64,000 nucleotides of DNA, taken from NCBI GenBank assembly GCA_021399345.1, contig JAAFKI010000112.1, positions 155,557-219,556 on the forward strand, in the 5' to 3' direction. Below the pieces are notes generated by a model. The model was not told the origin of the DNA. It was given only the letters and a program-made list of their open reading frames with translations, and did not search any database. Position 1 is the first letter of the stretch. The number at the start of each line of letters is the position of its first letter. This document shows, piece by piece, positions 29,616 to 38,326 of the stretch. This DNA comes from Candidatus Heimdallarchaeota archaeon (GTDB lineage: Archaea; Asgardarchaeota; Heimdallarchaeia; Heimdallarchaeales; Heimdallarchaeaceae). Position numbers and translations under genes: made by a program.

Positions 29616-30881
29616 TCATATTGTTTCGTTCAATTGTTTTGTGAAAATAGTTAAATATCTATTAATGATATTGTGTTTTCGTCCTATTTGTAAAGGAAGA
29701 GAAACACGGAAAAATTTACTTGATTCTTGATTGACTAAAGAACACTGAATAGCTATTTTTTCTATATCAGGATGTACTTCAAGTTTATCTGAGTAGTGAT
29801 ACACTGGAAGTATGAATATAATTTTCCCAGTATCCTTTAGTAGATTGGAACCTTCTCTCAGCACTCTTATGTATAACTTTTCGAGAGTTTTCATAGTTTC
29901 TCTAGCTTCATCAATTGAAGGTAATTGCTTCAAGAAAGGTCCAAGATATGGTTCGGTGACAATGGCATCAAGACTTTTCTCTTTCAGAATTTTCCCCAAA
30001 TCTCTAGAATCTTGACTATAAACTATCCATTTGTCCTTCATTTTTGCTCTCGCAGGGTATTGAAGACTGAAAGCATTGAGATTATCCTTAGAAGCTCTGA
30101 AGCATTTAGGGTCTTTATCCATCCCTATTGTCTGCATTTTTCGTTTAAGTGCTTCAATAAGTATAGTACCTGTTCCACAGAAGGGATCTAGTAATAACCC
30201 ATCATTGGAAACCTCAGAGAGAAAGACAAGCGTTCGAGCTAGTTTAATTGATGTTCCATGAGTAAAAAGTCTTGTTTGACGCCTTTCATCTTGTTTAATA
30301 TCTAGTAAAGGATTAGTAACCCATTTTGTTATACCAAAGATAAGTTTGGACTTTACGTTAAAGCTTATTACCTCCAATCCTCTCTTAGGAAAATTCTCCT
30401 TGTAAAACTGAAAAGGTGTTATCTCTGAATAGGTTTTTTTCATTCCAATAATTTTTGTTTGAATCTTCACTTCTTTTGAATAGTTTTTGATGGTTGTTCT
30501 GATGTAATTGATAATCCTGTTACGTAACTCTATATTTTTTGCTTGAACATCCAAAGCAATTTTTAATAAATTATTTTTTTCAGATGAAAATTTTTCTATG
30601 TTCATAACTAAGTGATCTTTTAGTTTCAGTTTCCAGATGTCTTCCTTATCAATACTCACTTCTGAATTCAGGTATCCTGCTTTTATTATGCTCCCTGTAT
30701 AGTCGAGAATTTTAAAGAATTTAGTAAAAGTATTTCTGTTTAGTTTTATTAAAATATAATCCATCCATTCAGTGAAAGCAACATCTTTTACACCTAATTT
30801 CTTTAACAAAACAGATAATTCCAATTTTGCTAAATCCTTGTTCGAACCAAGTTTAACAAAAATTGTGTATTTAGAAGACAT
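29616..30881 (-). CDS. THUMP-type Trm11/TrmG10-like RNA methyltransferase
   Basis: 421 residues. The N-terminal 170 residues are the THUMP-like part (with LDVQAKNIELRNRIINYIR and EVKIQTKIIGMKKTYSE). The C-terminal Rossmann methyltransferase has motif I LLDPFCGTGTILIEALKR and the motif IV site TEPYLGPFLK in place of the usual D-P-P-Y. This family makes m2G/m2,2G in tRNA, at position 10 in archaeal TrmG10. The T-E-P-Y form is a variant of the catalytic loop, so the target base is uncertain. It starts nine bases after fen's stop, so the two share an operon. Confidence 0.82.
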   Translation of the reverse strand: MSSKYTIFVKLGSNKDLAKLELSVLLKKLGVKDVAFTEWMDYILIKLNRNTFTKFFKILDYTGSIIKAGYLNSEVSIDKEDIWKLKLKDHLVMNIEKFSSEKNNLLKIALDVQAKNIELRNRIINYIRTTIKNYSKEVKIQTKIIGMKKTYSEITPFQFYKENFPKRGLEVISFNVKSKLIFGITKWVTNPLLDIKQDERRQTRLFTHGTSIKLARTLVFLSEVSNDGLLLDPFCGTGTILIEALKRKMQTIGMDKDPKCFRASKDNLNAFSLQYPARAKMKDKWIVYSQDSRDLGKILKEKSLDAIVTEPYLGPFLKQLPSIDEARETMKTLEKLYIRVLREGSNLLKDTGKIIFILPVYHYSDKLEVHPDIEKIAIQCSLVNQESSKFFRVSLPLQIGRKHNIINRYLTIFTKQLNETI

Positions 30882-30889
30882 TTAAATCA

Positions 30890-31927
30890 TCAACCAAAAA
30901 ATGCGTCAAGACTTTTCTGCTTCAAAGCAGTTTCTTGCCCTTTCTTTGCTCTTTGGAGAGTATTGATTACTCTTTCTTTTGCAAATCCGCGCTCTTCACA
31001 TAGAAACTCAACTGTTCCTTCAACATCTATCGATTTGAATTTTAGGTTAACATCTTCAACTAGTGGAGGATTAAGGAAAATGTCTCTTATTGCTTCATAA
31101 TCAGCATCAAACTCTATTTTGGTTTCATTTTCCAGAACTGTTTCTAAGTTTCCATGTTGCTTAATATATTTGTAAGCTGTTTTGGGTCCAACTCCTTTGA
31201 CACCATCTGGATTGAAGTCTGTACCAATTAAAATGGATAGATCAATAAGCTGTTCTCTTGTGATTTCAAGAGCTTGAAGTAATTCTCTTTGATTGTAGAG
31301 TTCAACATTTATTGTAGTGAACCTATTAGTTCGAGGAAGTTTTCTTCTTCCAGATAAAGTCAGGTTTCTTATCAAAATAGGAGAACCGAAAAGTAAACTG
31401 TCATAATCCTGAGATGCGACAGCATAAACTTTGTTTTTTCTTACTAAATAAGCAGCTTGTGATTCACCGTCTTGAGGTGATTCAACAACAGGAATTCCCA
31501 TTAGAGATAAAAGCTTCTTACTATCCTCAACCATAGGTTTTGTAAGCTTACTGGTTCTTTGGGCTACTGTACGAGCTCTTTCCATATCACCTCTTTCCAA
31601 TGCTTCTTCAAGTTCTTCTCTAGCTTTTTGTTTGACTGCAGCTCTTCTTTTAATTTCTTCTCTCTTTAGTTGAGATGGTTTTCCATCAAAAACATAAACT
31701 AGCTGAATTCCTTTTTCAATCAATTTTGCATTTCTGTACAAGAGACCAGATAGATGACTAGTTACCACTCCTTCTGAATCTGTTAAGAGACCTCCATCAT
31801 ATCCACGAATAGAAGCTAAAAACTGGTAGATGATATTGTAAGCATCAACTGCTAACTTCTTTTGTCTCAGATGGTCTAAATCGATGGGGGTTCCTTGAAA
31901 AAGATCGCTTATTTTTTTGACACCCAT
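30890..31927 (-). CDS. fen: Flap endonuclease 1 (FEN1)
   Basis: 345 residues; a structure-specific 5' nuclease of Okazaki fragment maturation and repair. Motifs: N-terminal MGVKKISDLF, LAVDAYNIIYQFL (Asp ligand), VFDGKPSQLKREEI, the acidic site ESPQDGESQAAYL and SQDYDSLLFGSP, LIGTDFNPDGVKGVGPKTA (helix-two-turn-helix). The C-terminus KQKSLDAFFG is a PCNA-interacting PIP box. AGGTGA stands six bases before the ATG. It is the first gene of the pair with the Trm11-like methyltransferase. Confidence 0.97.
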   Translation of the reverse strand: MGVKKISDLFQGTPIDLDHLRQKKLAVDAYNIIYQFLASIRGYDGGLLTDSEGVVTSHLSGLLYRNAKLIEKGIQLVYVFDGKPSQLKREEIKRRAAVKQKAREELEEALERGDMERARTVAQRTSKLTKPMVEDSKKLLSLMGIPVVESPQDGESQAAYLVRKNKVYAVASQDYDSLLFGSPILIRNLTLSGRRKLPRTNRFTTINVELYNQRELLQALEITREQLIDLSILIGTDFNPDGVKGVGPKTAYKYIKQHGNLETVLENETKIEFDADYEAIRDIFLNPPLVEDVNLKFKSIDVEGTVEFLCEERGFAKERVINTLQRAKKGQETALKQKSLDAFFG

Positions 31928-31990
31928 AAGTGTTCACCTAGCATGTTAATTTCTATATTTTAGTTAAAAAACTTGCCTAAAAGAAGAAAA

Positions 31991-32671
31991 TTAGCCATAA
32001 TTCCCAGTTAAAGGTACAAATGCAACTCCACCCATTTTTTTCTCCGAATATTTGTCTTCAGATTCTCTTTTTATTATAACCAGTTCTTGGTAAAATGTTC
32101 TTCCAAGAGGTAAAACGAGAATCCCACCTACTTTCAGCTGCTCTAACAAAGGAGGAGGTACTCTTTTACTAGCCGCTGCAACAGAAATAATATCATAAGG
32201 AGCTTCTTCGAGATAACCCAAACCACCGTCTGATTGAATAATTGTTACAAGATCAGAATAACCTGTTGTTTCAATGTTTTTCTTAGCAAACTCAGCAAGT
32301 TCAGGAATTATCTCACTAGCATAAACATGACCAGGATTAGAAGAACTTTGCGGAGCAACCATTTCTGCGAACATTGCAGCATTATATCCACTTCCAGCCC
32401 CAACTTCAAGGATTTTATCTCCAATTTTTGGATCAGTACATTTAGGAGAAATATAAATCATAACCATGTGGATTGCGCTAATTGTTTGCCCTGATAGAAT
32501 AGGTAGGGGTGTGTCCACGTAAGCTCTGTTTCTATGTTTCTCTAATACAAATTCTTCCCGAGGAACATTCATGAAAGCATCTATCATCCCATTTGTGAGA
32601 GAAATATCGTGAAAACGAAGTTTAGAAAGAACCTTTTTCTTCTCTTCGATTATGTTTTCATCAACTGTCAT
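31991..32671 (-). CDS. pcm: Protein-L-isoaspartate O-methyltransferase
   Basis: The enzyme repairs isoaspartate in damaged proteins with S-adenosylmethionine. Motif I is KILEVGAGSGYNAAMFAEM, preceded by the typical substrate loop (VPREEFVLEKHRNRAYVDTPLPI and SGQTISAIHMVM), and there is VGGILVLPLG near the end. ATG 32671 was chosen, since a TATA box (CTATAAATT, about 32700-32708) stands 30-36 bases before it; an ATG at 32683 is also possible. A longer frame from 32761 would put the TATA box inside the gene. 227 residues is typical for archaeal PCMT. Confidence 0.9.
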   Translation of the reverse strand: MTVDENIIEEKKKVLSKLRFHDISLTNGMIDAFMNVPREEFVLEKHRNRAYVDTPLPILSGQTISAIHMVMIYISPKCTDPKIGDKILEVGAGSGYNAAMFAEMVAPQSSSNPGHVYASEIIPELAEFAKKNIETTGYSDLVTIIQSDGGLGYLEEAPYDIISVAAASKRVPPPLLEQLKVGGILVLPLGRTFYQELVIIKRESEDKYSEKKMGGVAFVPLTGNYG

Positions 32672-32905
32672 TAGAAACAACATGTGCAATGATTCGACTA
32701 ATTTATAGAAATTTTTGACCTTAATGTATATTTTGGTGAATTGTTTTTTAACATTTAACAAACTATAAGAACTAACCAGAAAAACATTTCTTGATACTGA
32801 AAACTATCATAAGTTTTTAAAAATGATTCATAATATGTATATAATAGAATTAATATCTTTAAAGAAGATTAATTAAATTGGTACCGAATTAAAGGAGAAT
32901 ATCGA

Positions 32906-33205
32906 ATGATATCACAAAAACAATTTGAAGAGACTTTAAAATCCTTAGAGTCGCATCCGGGAGTAAGAGGAGTAATAATCACTAGTAATGATGGACTGCC
33001 AATTTCTAGCACACAAAATCTTAGCATGGAAATGAGAGAAAATGTGTCAGCTCTAGTTGCATCACTTGTAGGTAGGGCAAAGGCAGTTGTTACTGAGCTG
33101 AATGAAGGAGAATTGAATTTCTTCACCCTAGATACAAGTCACGGAGAAATTTTAGTTGCTCCTGAAAATGATTATGTTCTAATTGTATTGAGAGAAAAAA
33201 GTTAA
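32906..33205 (+). CDS. Roadblock/LC7 domain protein (MglB-like)
   Basis: 99 residues, one roadblock domain: [33 protein letters not shown], helix [18 protein letters not shown] and strands [18 protein letters not shown] and YVLIVLRE. Roadblock proteins dimerise and serve as activators or platforms for small GTPases (MglB with MglA). GGAG lies before the ATG. The MglA-like GTPase starts 47 bases downstream in the same direction, making the cognate pair. The long divergent gap to pcm (32672-32905) holds promoters for both directions. Confidence 0.92.
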   Translation: MISQKQFEETLKSLESHPGVRGVIITSNDGLPISSTQNLSMEMRENVSALVASLVGRAKAVVTELNEGELNFFTLDTSHGEILVAPENDYVLIVLREKS

Positions 33206-33252
33206 GAAGGCCTTAAACACGGAGACATTATTGGAAAGTTGATGAGGAAAAG

Positions 33253-33819
33253 ATGAGAAAAGACGCATCAGGAAAAATGCATTTTAAGTTGGTCTTTGTA
33301 GGACCTAGCTTAGCTGGCAAGACTACACTACTGAAGAAACTTCACACCGATGTTACAGGGATAAAGAAGGGGGGACTGAATAGCATAGAAGATCCATCAG
33401 GAAGAACTATCTATTTTGATTTCAGTCCTTTTATGGCAACATCTTCAGTGATACTAGACATATACACAGTAGCAGGACAAAGAAGACATAGACATCAAAG
33501 GTCTCTAGTGTTAAAGGGAGTGGATGGATTGCTATTTGTAGCAGACTCATCCCGAGCAATGTTAGCGGATAATGTAGAATCTGCTGAGGAACTGAAAAAT
33601 GAACTAGGAGATAAAATTGGTACAGAAACGCCCATTGTTATTGCACTGAACAAGAGAGATGCCCCTGATGCAATGCCAAAAAAAGAATTGGTAGATGCTC
33701 TTAATTTGGGAGCAAATATACCTGTTTATGAAACAATAGCTATTGAAGGTATTGGAGTAAAAAGAGCATTTCAATCTCTATCTAGAGAAGTTCTTCTCAA
33801 AAAATTATACGCGGTTTAA
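33253..33819 (+). CDS. MglA-like small GTPase
   Basis: 188 residues. G1 GPSLAGKTT, G4 ALNKRDAP, and a G3 region ILDIYTVAGQRRH, in which the usual DTAGQ Asp is replaced, giving TVAGQ as in bacterial MglA (TVPGQ). There is no prenylation signal. The upstream roadblock protein is the expected partner. GAGGAAAAG precedes the ATG. MglA-type GTPases set polarity in bacteria; in Asgard archaea such pairs are common, and their role is not known. The protein is more like MglA/Arf-type than like the Rab-type protein at 24107. Confidence 0.9.
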   Translation: MRKDASGKMHFKLVFVGPSLAGKTTLLKKLHTDVTGIKKGGLNSIEDPSGRTIYFDFSPFMATSSVILDIYTVAGQRRHRHQRSLVLKGVDGLLFVADSSRAMLADNVESAEELKNELGDKIGTETPIVIALNKRDAPDAMPKKELVDALNLGANIPVYETIAIEGIGVKRAFQSLSREVLLKKLYAV

Positions 33820-33845
33820 TCAAGAAAGGGAGAGGATATTTCCAC

Positions 33846-34562
33846 TTATTGTTTACCTGGCAACAAGAGGATATGATCAATGTTTGAGGTTTCATCTTGG
33901 TCAATAATGAAACGCACTGCTTTTGCAACATCTTCAACCGCTAACATTTTGGTTCTATCAACTTCTTTTCCATCAAACCAAGGGGTGTCAACTGAACCAG
34001 GGTTAATAGTAGCTGCTTTTACTCTAGTACCCTTTAGTTCATCTCTTAAACACCAAACCATAGCTTGTACAGCATGTTTAGTTCCAGCATAAAGACTACA
34101 TCTAGCACCCGTTTTCATACCTAAATTGGATGAAGTTACAATTACATGACCGCTATTTTGTTCTTTTAATAGTGGTAATACTTTGTTAATCCAAAGGAAA
34201 ACTCCTCGAACATTTGTATTAAATTGAGCATCATATTGCTTAATTGTTAAATCTTCTAAATTGCCAAAGTAACCAACACCAGCATTAGCAAAAAGAACAT
34301 CTACACCACCTAACTTCTTTTTTACATCTTGAAAATGACTTTCTACATCTGCTTCAACACCTACATCACCTACACCATAATGTGCATCACACCCTAGTGA
34401 GTTTAACTTACTACATATTTGTTGAAGTCTTTCTTCATTACGACCAGTTAAATAAAAACGGTGACCACTTTTTGCCATTTCTAATGCTGCGGCCCCACCA
34501 ATACCGCTAGAACCTCCGGTGATAATTACACGTAATGATTTTTGCTCTTTAGTGTCATTCAT
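33846..34562 (-). CDS. Short-chain dehydrogenase/reductase
   Basis: 238 residues with the classical SDR landmarks: cofactor site TGGSSGIGGAA, NAGVGYFG, catalytic Ser in VTSSNLGM, Y-x-x-x-K in LYAGTKHA, and INPGSVDTPWF. R at the end of beta-strand 2 (LTGRNEERL) suggests NADP(H). The substrate cannot be told. It converges with the GTPase gene and is divergent from the PaaK-like gene, so it has no operon partner. Confidence 0.9.
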   Translation of the reverse strand: MNDTKEQKSLRVIITGGSSGIGGAAALEMAKSGHRFYLTGRNEERLQQICSKLNSLGCDAHYGVGDVGVEADVESHFQDVKKKLGGVDVLFANAGVGYFGNLEDLTIKQYDAQFNTNVRGVFLWINKVLPLLKEQNSGHVIVTSSNLGMKTGARCSLYAGTKHAVQAMVWCLRDELKGTRVKAATINPGSVDTPWFDGKEVDRTKMLAVEDVAKAVRFIIDQDETSNIDHILLLPGKQ

Positions 34563-34697
34563 GAAAAGAAATTTCAGCTATAGTTAATATTCTTTTACAT
34601 TAATCATTAACATATATTCTCTCCACTTCAAACGATTCAAAACAGTTATTACATTATTGATTCATTTTAACCTATAATATATACAGTTGGTATAATA

Positions 34698-36041
34698 GTG
34701 GATTTTGAAACAAAATCATTTCTCTATTTCTTTATTGCATGCAGAAGGCGTATAAAATCAATGTCTAAAGAGAAACTTGAGAAATATCAATTAAAGAAAT
34801 CTCAAAATATTGTTCAATACGCTACAAATAATTCAGATTTTTTCAAAGAATACTACAGAAAGTTAGATTCAAAAGATGTCTGGAATCTCCCTACTGTCGA
34901 TAAAAAAATAATGATGGAAAATTTAACCAATTATAACACAGTTGGTTTAAAAAAACAGGAATTAATTGATTTTTGTTTAAGGAATGAAGAAACTCAGAAT
35001 TTTGATGAACGATATGGAAAGTACAATGTTGCAATGTCTTCGGGAACAAGCGGTAACAAGGGGGTTGTTATCACTAGTCCTTCTGAGGAAAGATATTTAC
35101 GCGCTGCGTTTTTTTCACGTTTTAGTTTTCCTCGAACTTTGCGATTGAATATTGCATTTATCCTACGTGTGACAACTCCTGCTTTTCAGATTGACAAATT
35201 CGGACAAAAACTTACTCACATTAGTCAGTTAAACACAATTGATAAAATAAAACATCAATTACAAGAACTTCAACCAAACGTGCTTTCAGCTCCTCCTTCA
35301 ATGCTTGAAATGCTTGCAAACGAGATAAACGAAGGTAGATTGAATATCTCCCCCAAGAGAGTAATTTCTTATGCTGAAATACTCTATCCAGAAACCGAAG
35401 AAAAGCTTGAACAAATATATGGTAGTAAAATTCATCAAATATATCAAGCAAGTGAGGGATCAATAGCTATGTCTTGTAAACATGGTTCTTTACACATTAA
35501 TGAGGATTTGATATATGTTCAGACCTTAAATTCAGATGGAACACCAACACCCCCAGGAGAACCTTGTTATAAAATGATAATCACTGATTTGCATCGAACC
35601 GCACAACCAATAATTCGCTATGAATTAAACGACTTGATCATAACAAGCCCATATAAATGTGAGTGTGGTTCTTCATTTAGAGTGATTGAGCAAGTTCTAG
35701 GTAGATCAGATGATTTGTTTTGGGCAAAAAGAAATGATAATGGTGAGATGCAATTTATCTTTCCTGACTACATTAGACGTGCTATTATTAGCAGCTCTGA
35801 GGAAATCGAAGAATATCAAGCTATTCAGAAAAACTATAGTAAAGTTGTAATTCATATTATTTCAAAAACTAATGCAGATAAAGGAACTATTTCAAAGTGT
35901 ATAGAAGAGAAAATCCAACAGGTGTTTGGAAAACATAATTGTAAAACACCAAAAATTGAAGTTGTTTTTAAAACAAAATTGGAAAGAGATGTCTCTCAAA
36001 AGATAATCCGAATCTCTAGAGATTTTGATGTTCCCTTCTAG
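34698..36041 (+). CDS. PaaK/CapK-like adenylate-forming enzyme
   Basis: 447 residues of the phenylacetate-CoA ligase/coenzyme F390 synthetase/CapK group. P-loop-like AMSSGTSGNKGVVIT, the A5 region YQASEGSIAMSC, then LNDLIITSPYKCECGSSFRVI, with a CxC typical of this group's zinc-like knuckle, and GRSDDLF. It would activate a carboxylic acid with ATP; the acid is unknown. The start is GTG 34698, 20-25 bases after a TATA-like TATAATATATA (34672-34682); an internal ATG at 34761 is possible. No CoA-pathway neighbours were found. Confidence 0.82.
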   Translation: MDFETKSFLYFFIACRRRIKSMSKEKLEKYQLKKSQNIVQYATNNSDFFKEYYRKLDSKDVWNLPTVDKKIMMENLTNYNTVGLKKQELIDFCLRNEETQNFDERYGKYNVAMSSGTSGNKGVVITSPSEERYLRAAFFSRFSFPRTLRLNIAFILRVTTPAFQIDKFGQKLTHISQLNTIDKIKHQLQELQPNVLSAPPSMLEMLANEINEGRLNISPKRVISYAEILYPETEEKLEQIYGSKIHQIYQASEGSIAMSCKHGSLHINEDLIYVQTLNSDGTPTPPGEPCYKMIITDLHRTAQPIIRYELNDLIITSPYKCECGSSFRVIEQVLGRSDDLFWAKRNDNGEMQFIFPDYIRRAIISSSEEIEEYQAIQKNYSKVVIHIISKTNADKGTISKCIEEKIQQVFGKHNCKTPKIEVVFKTKLERDVSQKIIRISRDFDVPF

Positions 36042-36145
36042 AATGAATTCATTTGAAATCTAACTATTTGTCTTATGTAAACAATTTTACCATTTAATAG
36101 TCAAAATCTGCGAATATTATTCAATCACCGATATACTTTCTTTTT

Positions 36146-37543
36146 TTATTTTGCTAAATTTTCTAGAAGATAAAGGCTTGTTTTAACTCCCTTTACAAAC
36201 CATTCCACCATCATATTTTCATTTGGAGCATGATTATCTTCGTCTGGCTGTGCATATGGTATAATGTACATTGGTTTCTTTGTTGCTTTGTATAGTGAAT
36301 ACAAAGGTAAGCTTCCACCTGCCAGAGGAATCAGCAAGGGTTTTTCTCCAAATCCTTTCTGAATAGAACGCTCAAGAATTTCTGTCCAAGGAAGTCCAAT
36401 TGGTGTAAACATGGGATAAAAACTTGTTTCAGATTTGAAGGAACATCTCTCAAGTATCTGCTTATACCGATCATTTGTTCTCTTCAATTTTTCAATATGA
36501 TTAAAGAATAATTGTTTAATCTTATCAGGTTCTTGATTTGGTACAAGTCTGATATCTAATTCAACATAAGCTTCCTTGGGTATAATTGTTTTAGCTTTTT
36601 CCTTAACACTTCCAGAACTAAAACCACGAATGTTAAATGTAGGTCTAAACATTAAACGATGAACAAGTGGTTGATCTTGTTCTTCCCCGAAATAAGAAAT
36701 TCCTAACTGGTCCAGGTATACCTCAGGATCACGATTGAGTTTCTTTACTGCGTCTAAAGCGGCTTCACTAGGAGTAAAAACGTCATTATAAAAACCATTA
36801 ATCAAACATTTACCAGTATCATCTTTCATAGTTTTGAGGATTGTAATCAAATCCCAAACTGGATTTGGTTGGATTCCACCAAAATTTCCAGAATGTACAT
36901 CTCCTTTAGCAGTCTGTAAATGAAGCTGAATAGTCACTATTCCTCTAGCACCGAACTCAAGAGTTGGTTTCCAAGTAGGATCAGCAGGCCCATCGGATAC
37001 AATAACTAAATCAATATTGCTGAAGAATTCCTTTTCTATTGAAATTGCTTCATCTAGATTAACAGAACCCAATTCTTCTTCACCATCCAAAATGAGTTTA
37101 ACATGTGCACCCAATTGGTTTGATTTTATCATACACTCAATAGCTGCTATATGCGCAAAAAACTGTCCTTTGTTATCTCCAACCCCTCTTGCATAGATTC
37201 TACCGTCTCTAATTTCAGGTTCAAAAGGAGGAGAAAGCCACTTATCTAATGGATCAGGAGGTTGAACATCATAATGGCCATAAAAGAGAATAGTTGTTGG
37301 TACCTTCGCAGAGATTTCACTAATTTGAGGTTTCCATTCAGCAATAACAACAGGATTACCTTGAGTAGGAATCTGTTGTACAAAGTCAGCAGTTTGTTTT
37401 AATCTCTTCTCAAGCCAGTTTGCAGCTTCTTGAACTGATTTGTTATCTCGAGTAACACTGGGGATTCTTATTAAATCGAATAAATCTTCCAAAAAGGAAT
37501 TCTGAAACTTGTCTAAATATTCTAACGATTTCACTTTATTCAC
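36146..37543 (-). CDS. M20 family metallopeptidase (dipeptidase)
   Basis: 465 residues. Metal and catalytic residues are in place: H and D in YGHYDVQPPDP, D in GVGDNKGQFF, the Glu pair in DGEEELGS, D in IVSDGPADP and the last His in PDEDNHAPNE. It also has the lid dimerisation domain (VELDIRLVPNQEPDKI). Such enzymes hydrolyse dipeptides or aminoacyl amides in the cytosol. Start GTG 37543. Single gene. Confidence 0.93.
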   Translation of the reverse strand: MNKVKSLEYLDKFQNSFLEDLFDLIRIPSVTRDNKSVQEAANWLEKRLKQTADFVQQIPTQGNPVVIAEWKPQISEISAKVPTTILFYGHYDVQPPDPLDKWLSPPFEPEIRDGRIYARGVGDNKGQFFAHIAAIECMIKSNQLGAHVKLILDGEEELGSVNLDEAISIEKEFFSNIDLVIVSDGPADPTWKPTLEFGARGIVTIQLHLQTAKGDVHSGNFGGIQPNPVWDLITILKTMKDDTGKCLINGFYNDVFTPSEAALDAVKKLNRDPEVYLDQLGISYFGEEQDQPLVHRLMFRPTFNIRGFSSGSVKEKAKTIIPKEAYVELDIRLVPNQEPDKIKQLFFNHIEKLKRTNDRYKQILERCSFKSETSFYPMFTPIGLPWTEILERSIQKGFGEKPLLIPLAGGSLPLYSLYKATKKPMYIIPYAQPDEDNHAPNENMMVEWFVKGVKTSLYLLENLAK

Positions 37544-37614
37544 TCACTAAAACTATAGTTCTCTTGTATCAATTAAGAGGGGAGTATAAATATTTCTGTG
37601 CAGTTCTTGGGAGT

Positions 37615-38082
37615 CTATTTAGCAGGAGTTTCAATTTTTTTTCCTAACCAAAAGAACAGAGCAGCTAATCCTCCTGCGAAGATTCCGGCATAAAAACCTG
37701 AATCAAACCACCAATCAGCATGACTAACAGATATAGCAAAAATTATCCCAGATACAACTGTAAGAATTACAATTCCTATAGCTGTCCAAAAACCTGCTTT
37801 TTCAATTTTCACTTCTCTTTCAGCTGACATAGTAATTACAGGATAAATTTTCTGTAAAGCCACATATGCAGTAAATAGAAAACCGAGAACAATTGGAACA
37901 TGTGCAAATTGTCCCCAAGGTGCAGCTACAGAAGTATCAATTGAGAAGTAATAATAATAACCGATATACCATCCACCTATACCATCTATTGCAACTAGAA
38001 CAAGACCAACAATACTAGCAATCATAGTGCCTACATAAAGAGCTGGTCTAGCATATTCAGGGACTTCCTTTTCTGACGACAT
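37615..38082 (-). CDS. Four-helix membrane protein
   Basis: 155 residues with four membrane segments (LYVGTMIASIVGLVLVAI, AHVPIVLGFLFTAYVAL, FWTAIGIVILTVVSGIIFAI and AGIFAGGLAALFFWLG) and an aromatic loop (GWYIGYYYYFSID). No family recognised. The ATG at 38082 is preceded by TTTTTAAAC about 30 bases upstream, which fits a leaderless start better than the TTG at 38088. Confidence 0.65.
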   Translation of the reverse strand: MSSEKEVPEYARPALYVGTMIASIVGLVLVAIDGIGGWYIGYYYYFSIDTSVAAPWGQFAHVPIVLGFLFTAYVALQKIYPVITMSAEREVKIEKAGFWTAIGIVILTVVSGIIFAISVSHADWWFDSGFYAGIFAGGLAALFFWLGKKIETPAK

Positions 38083-38176
38083 AATCAAATATTGCTCAAG
38101 ACTAGTTTAAAAATTTATTTGGAGGACAAAAATATCAAAACATACTAGACTTTAAGAAGAGGAATTAGAGAGTAAA

Positions 38177-38193
38177 CGAAAGTTTTATTAAAA
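38177..38193 (+). promoter_or_regulatory. Promoter of tRNA-Lys(CUU), BRE + TATA
   Basis: CGAAAGTTTTATTAAAA: a BRE-like CGAAA followed by TATA box TTTTATTAAAA. It begins 41 bases before the tRNA. The identical 17 bases begin 42 bases before the other tRNA-Lys gene (53784-53800). Confidence 0.75.
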
Positions 38194-38217
38194 AACTGAT
38201 TGAAAGAAAAACGATAA

Positions 38218-38315
38218 GGGCCTGTGGCTCAGTTAGGTAGAGCGTTGGACTCTTAGACAAGGAAACTTGTAGAGTAATCCAGTGGTCGCCGGTTCAAATC
38301 CGGCCAGGCTCGCCA
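38218..38315 (+). tRNA. tRNA-Lys (CUU) with 21-base intron, CCA encoded
   Basis: Acceptor GGGCCTG (38218-38224) pairs with CAGGCTC (38305-38311); discriminator G, then CCA (38313-38315). D-arm GGCTC/GAGC; anticodon stem TTGGA/TCCAG; anticodon CTT at 38252-38254; T-arm GCCGG/CCGGC with TTCAAAT loop. An intron lies at 38256-38276, after position 37, so the anticodon reads CUU = lysine. The fold around it is a strict bulge-helix-bulge: helix CTCT/AGAG flanked by 3-base bulges TAG and TAA, plus a stem ACAAG/CTTGT closed by GAAA. Confidence 0.95.
38256..38276 (+). other. tRNA intron with bulge-helix-bulge splice sites
   Basis: 21 bases between A37 and A38 of tRNA-Lys(CUU). Cleavage after the second base of each 3-base bulge (TA^G and TA^A) leaves a 7-base anticodon loop CTCTTAA. 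This is the standard archaeal tRNA splicing endonuclease substrate. Confidence 0.9.
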
Positions 38316-38326
38316 CACTTCTCTTT

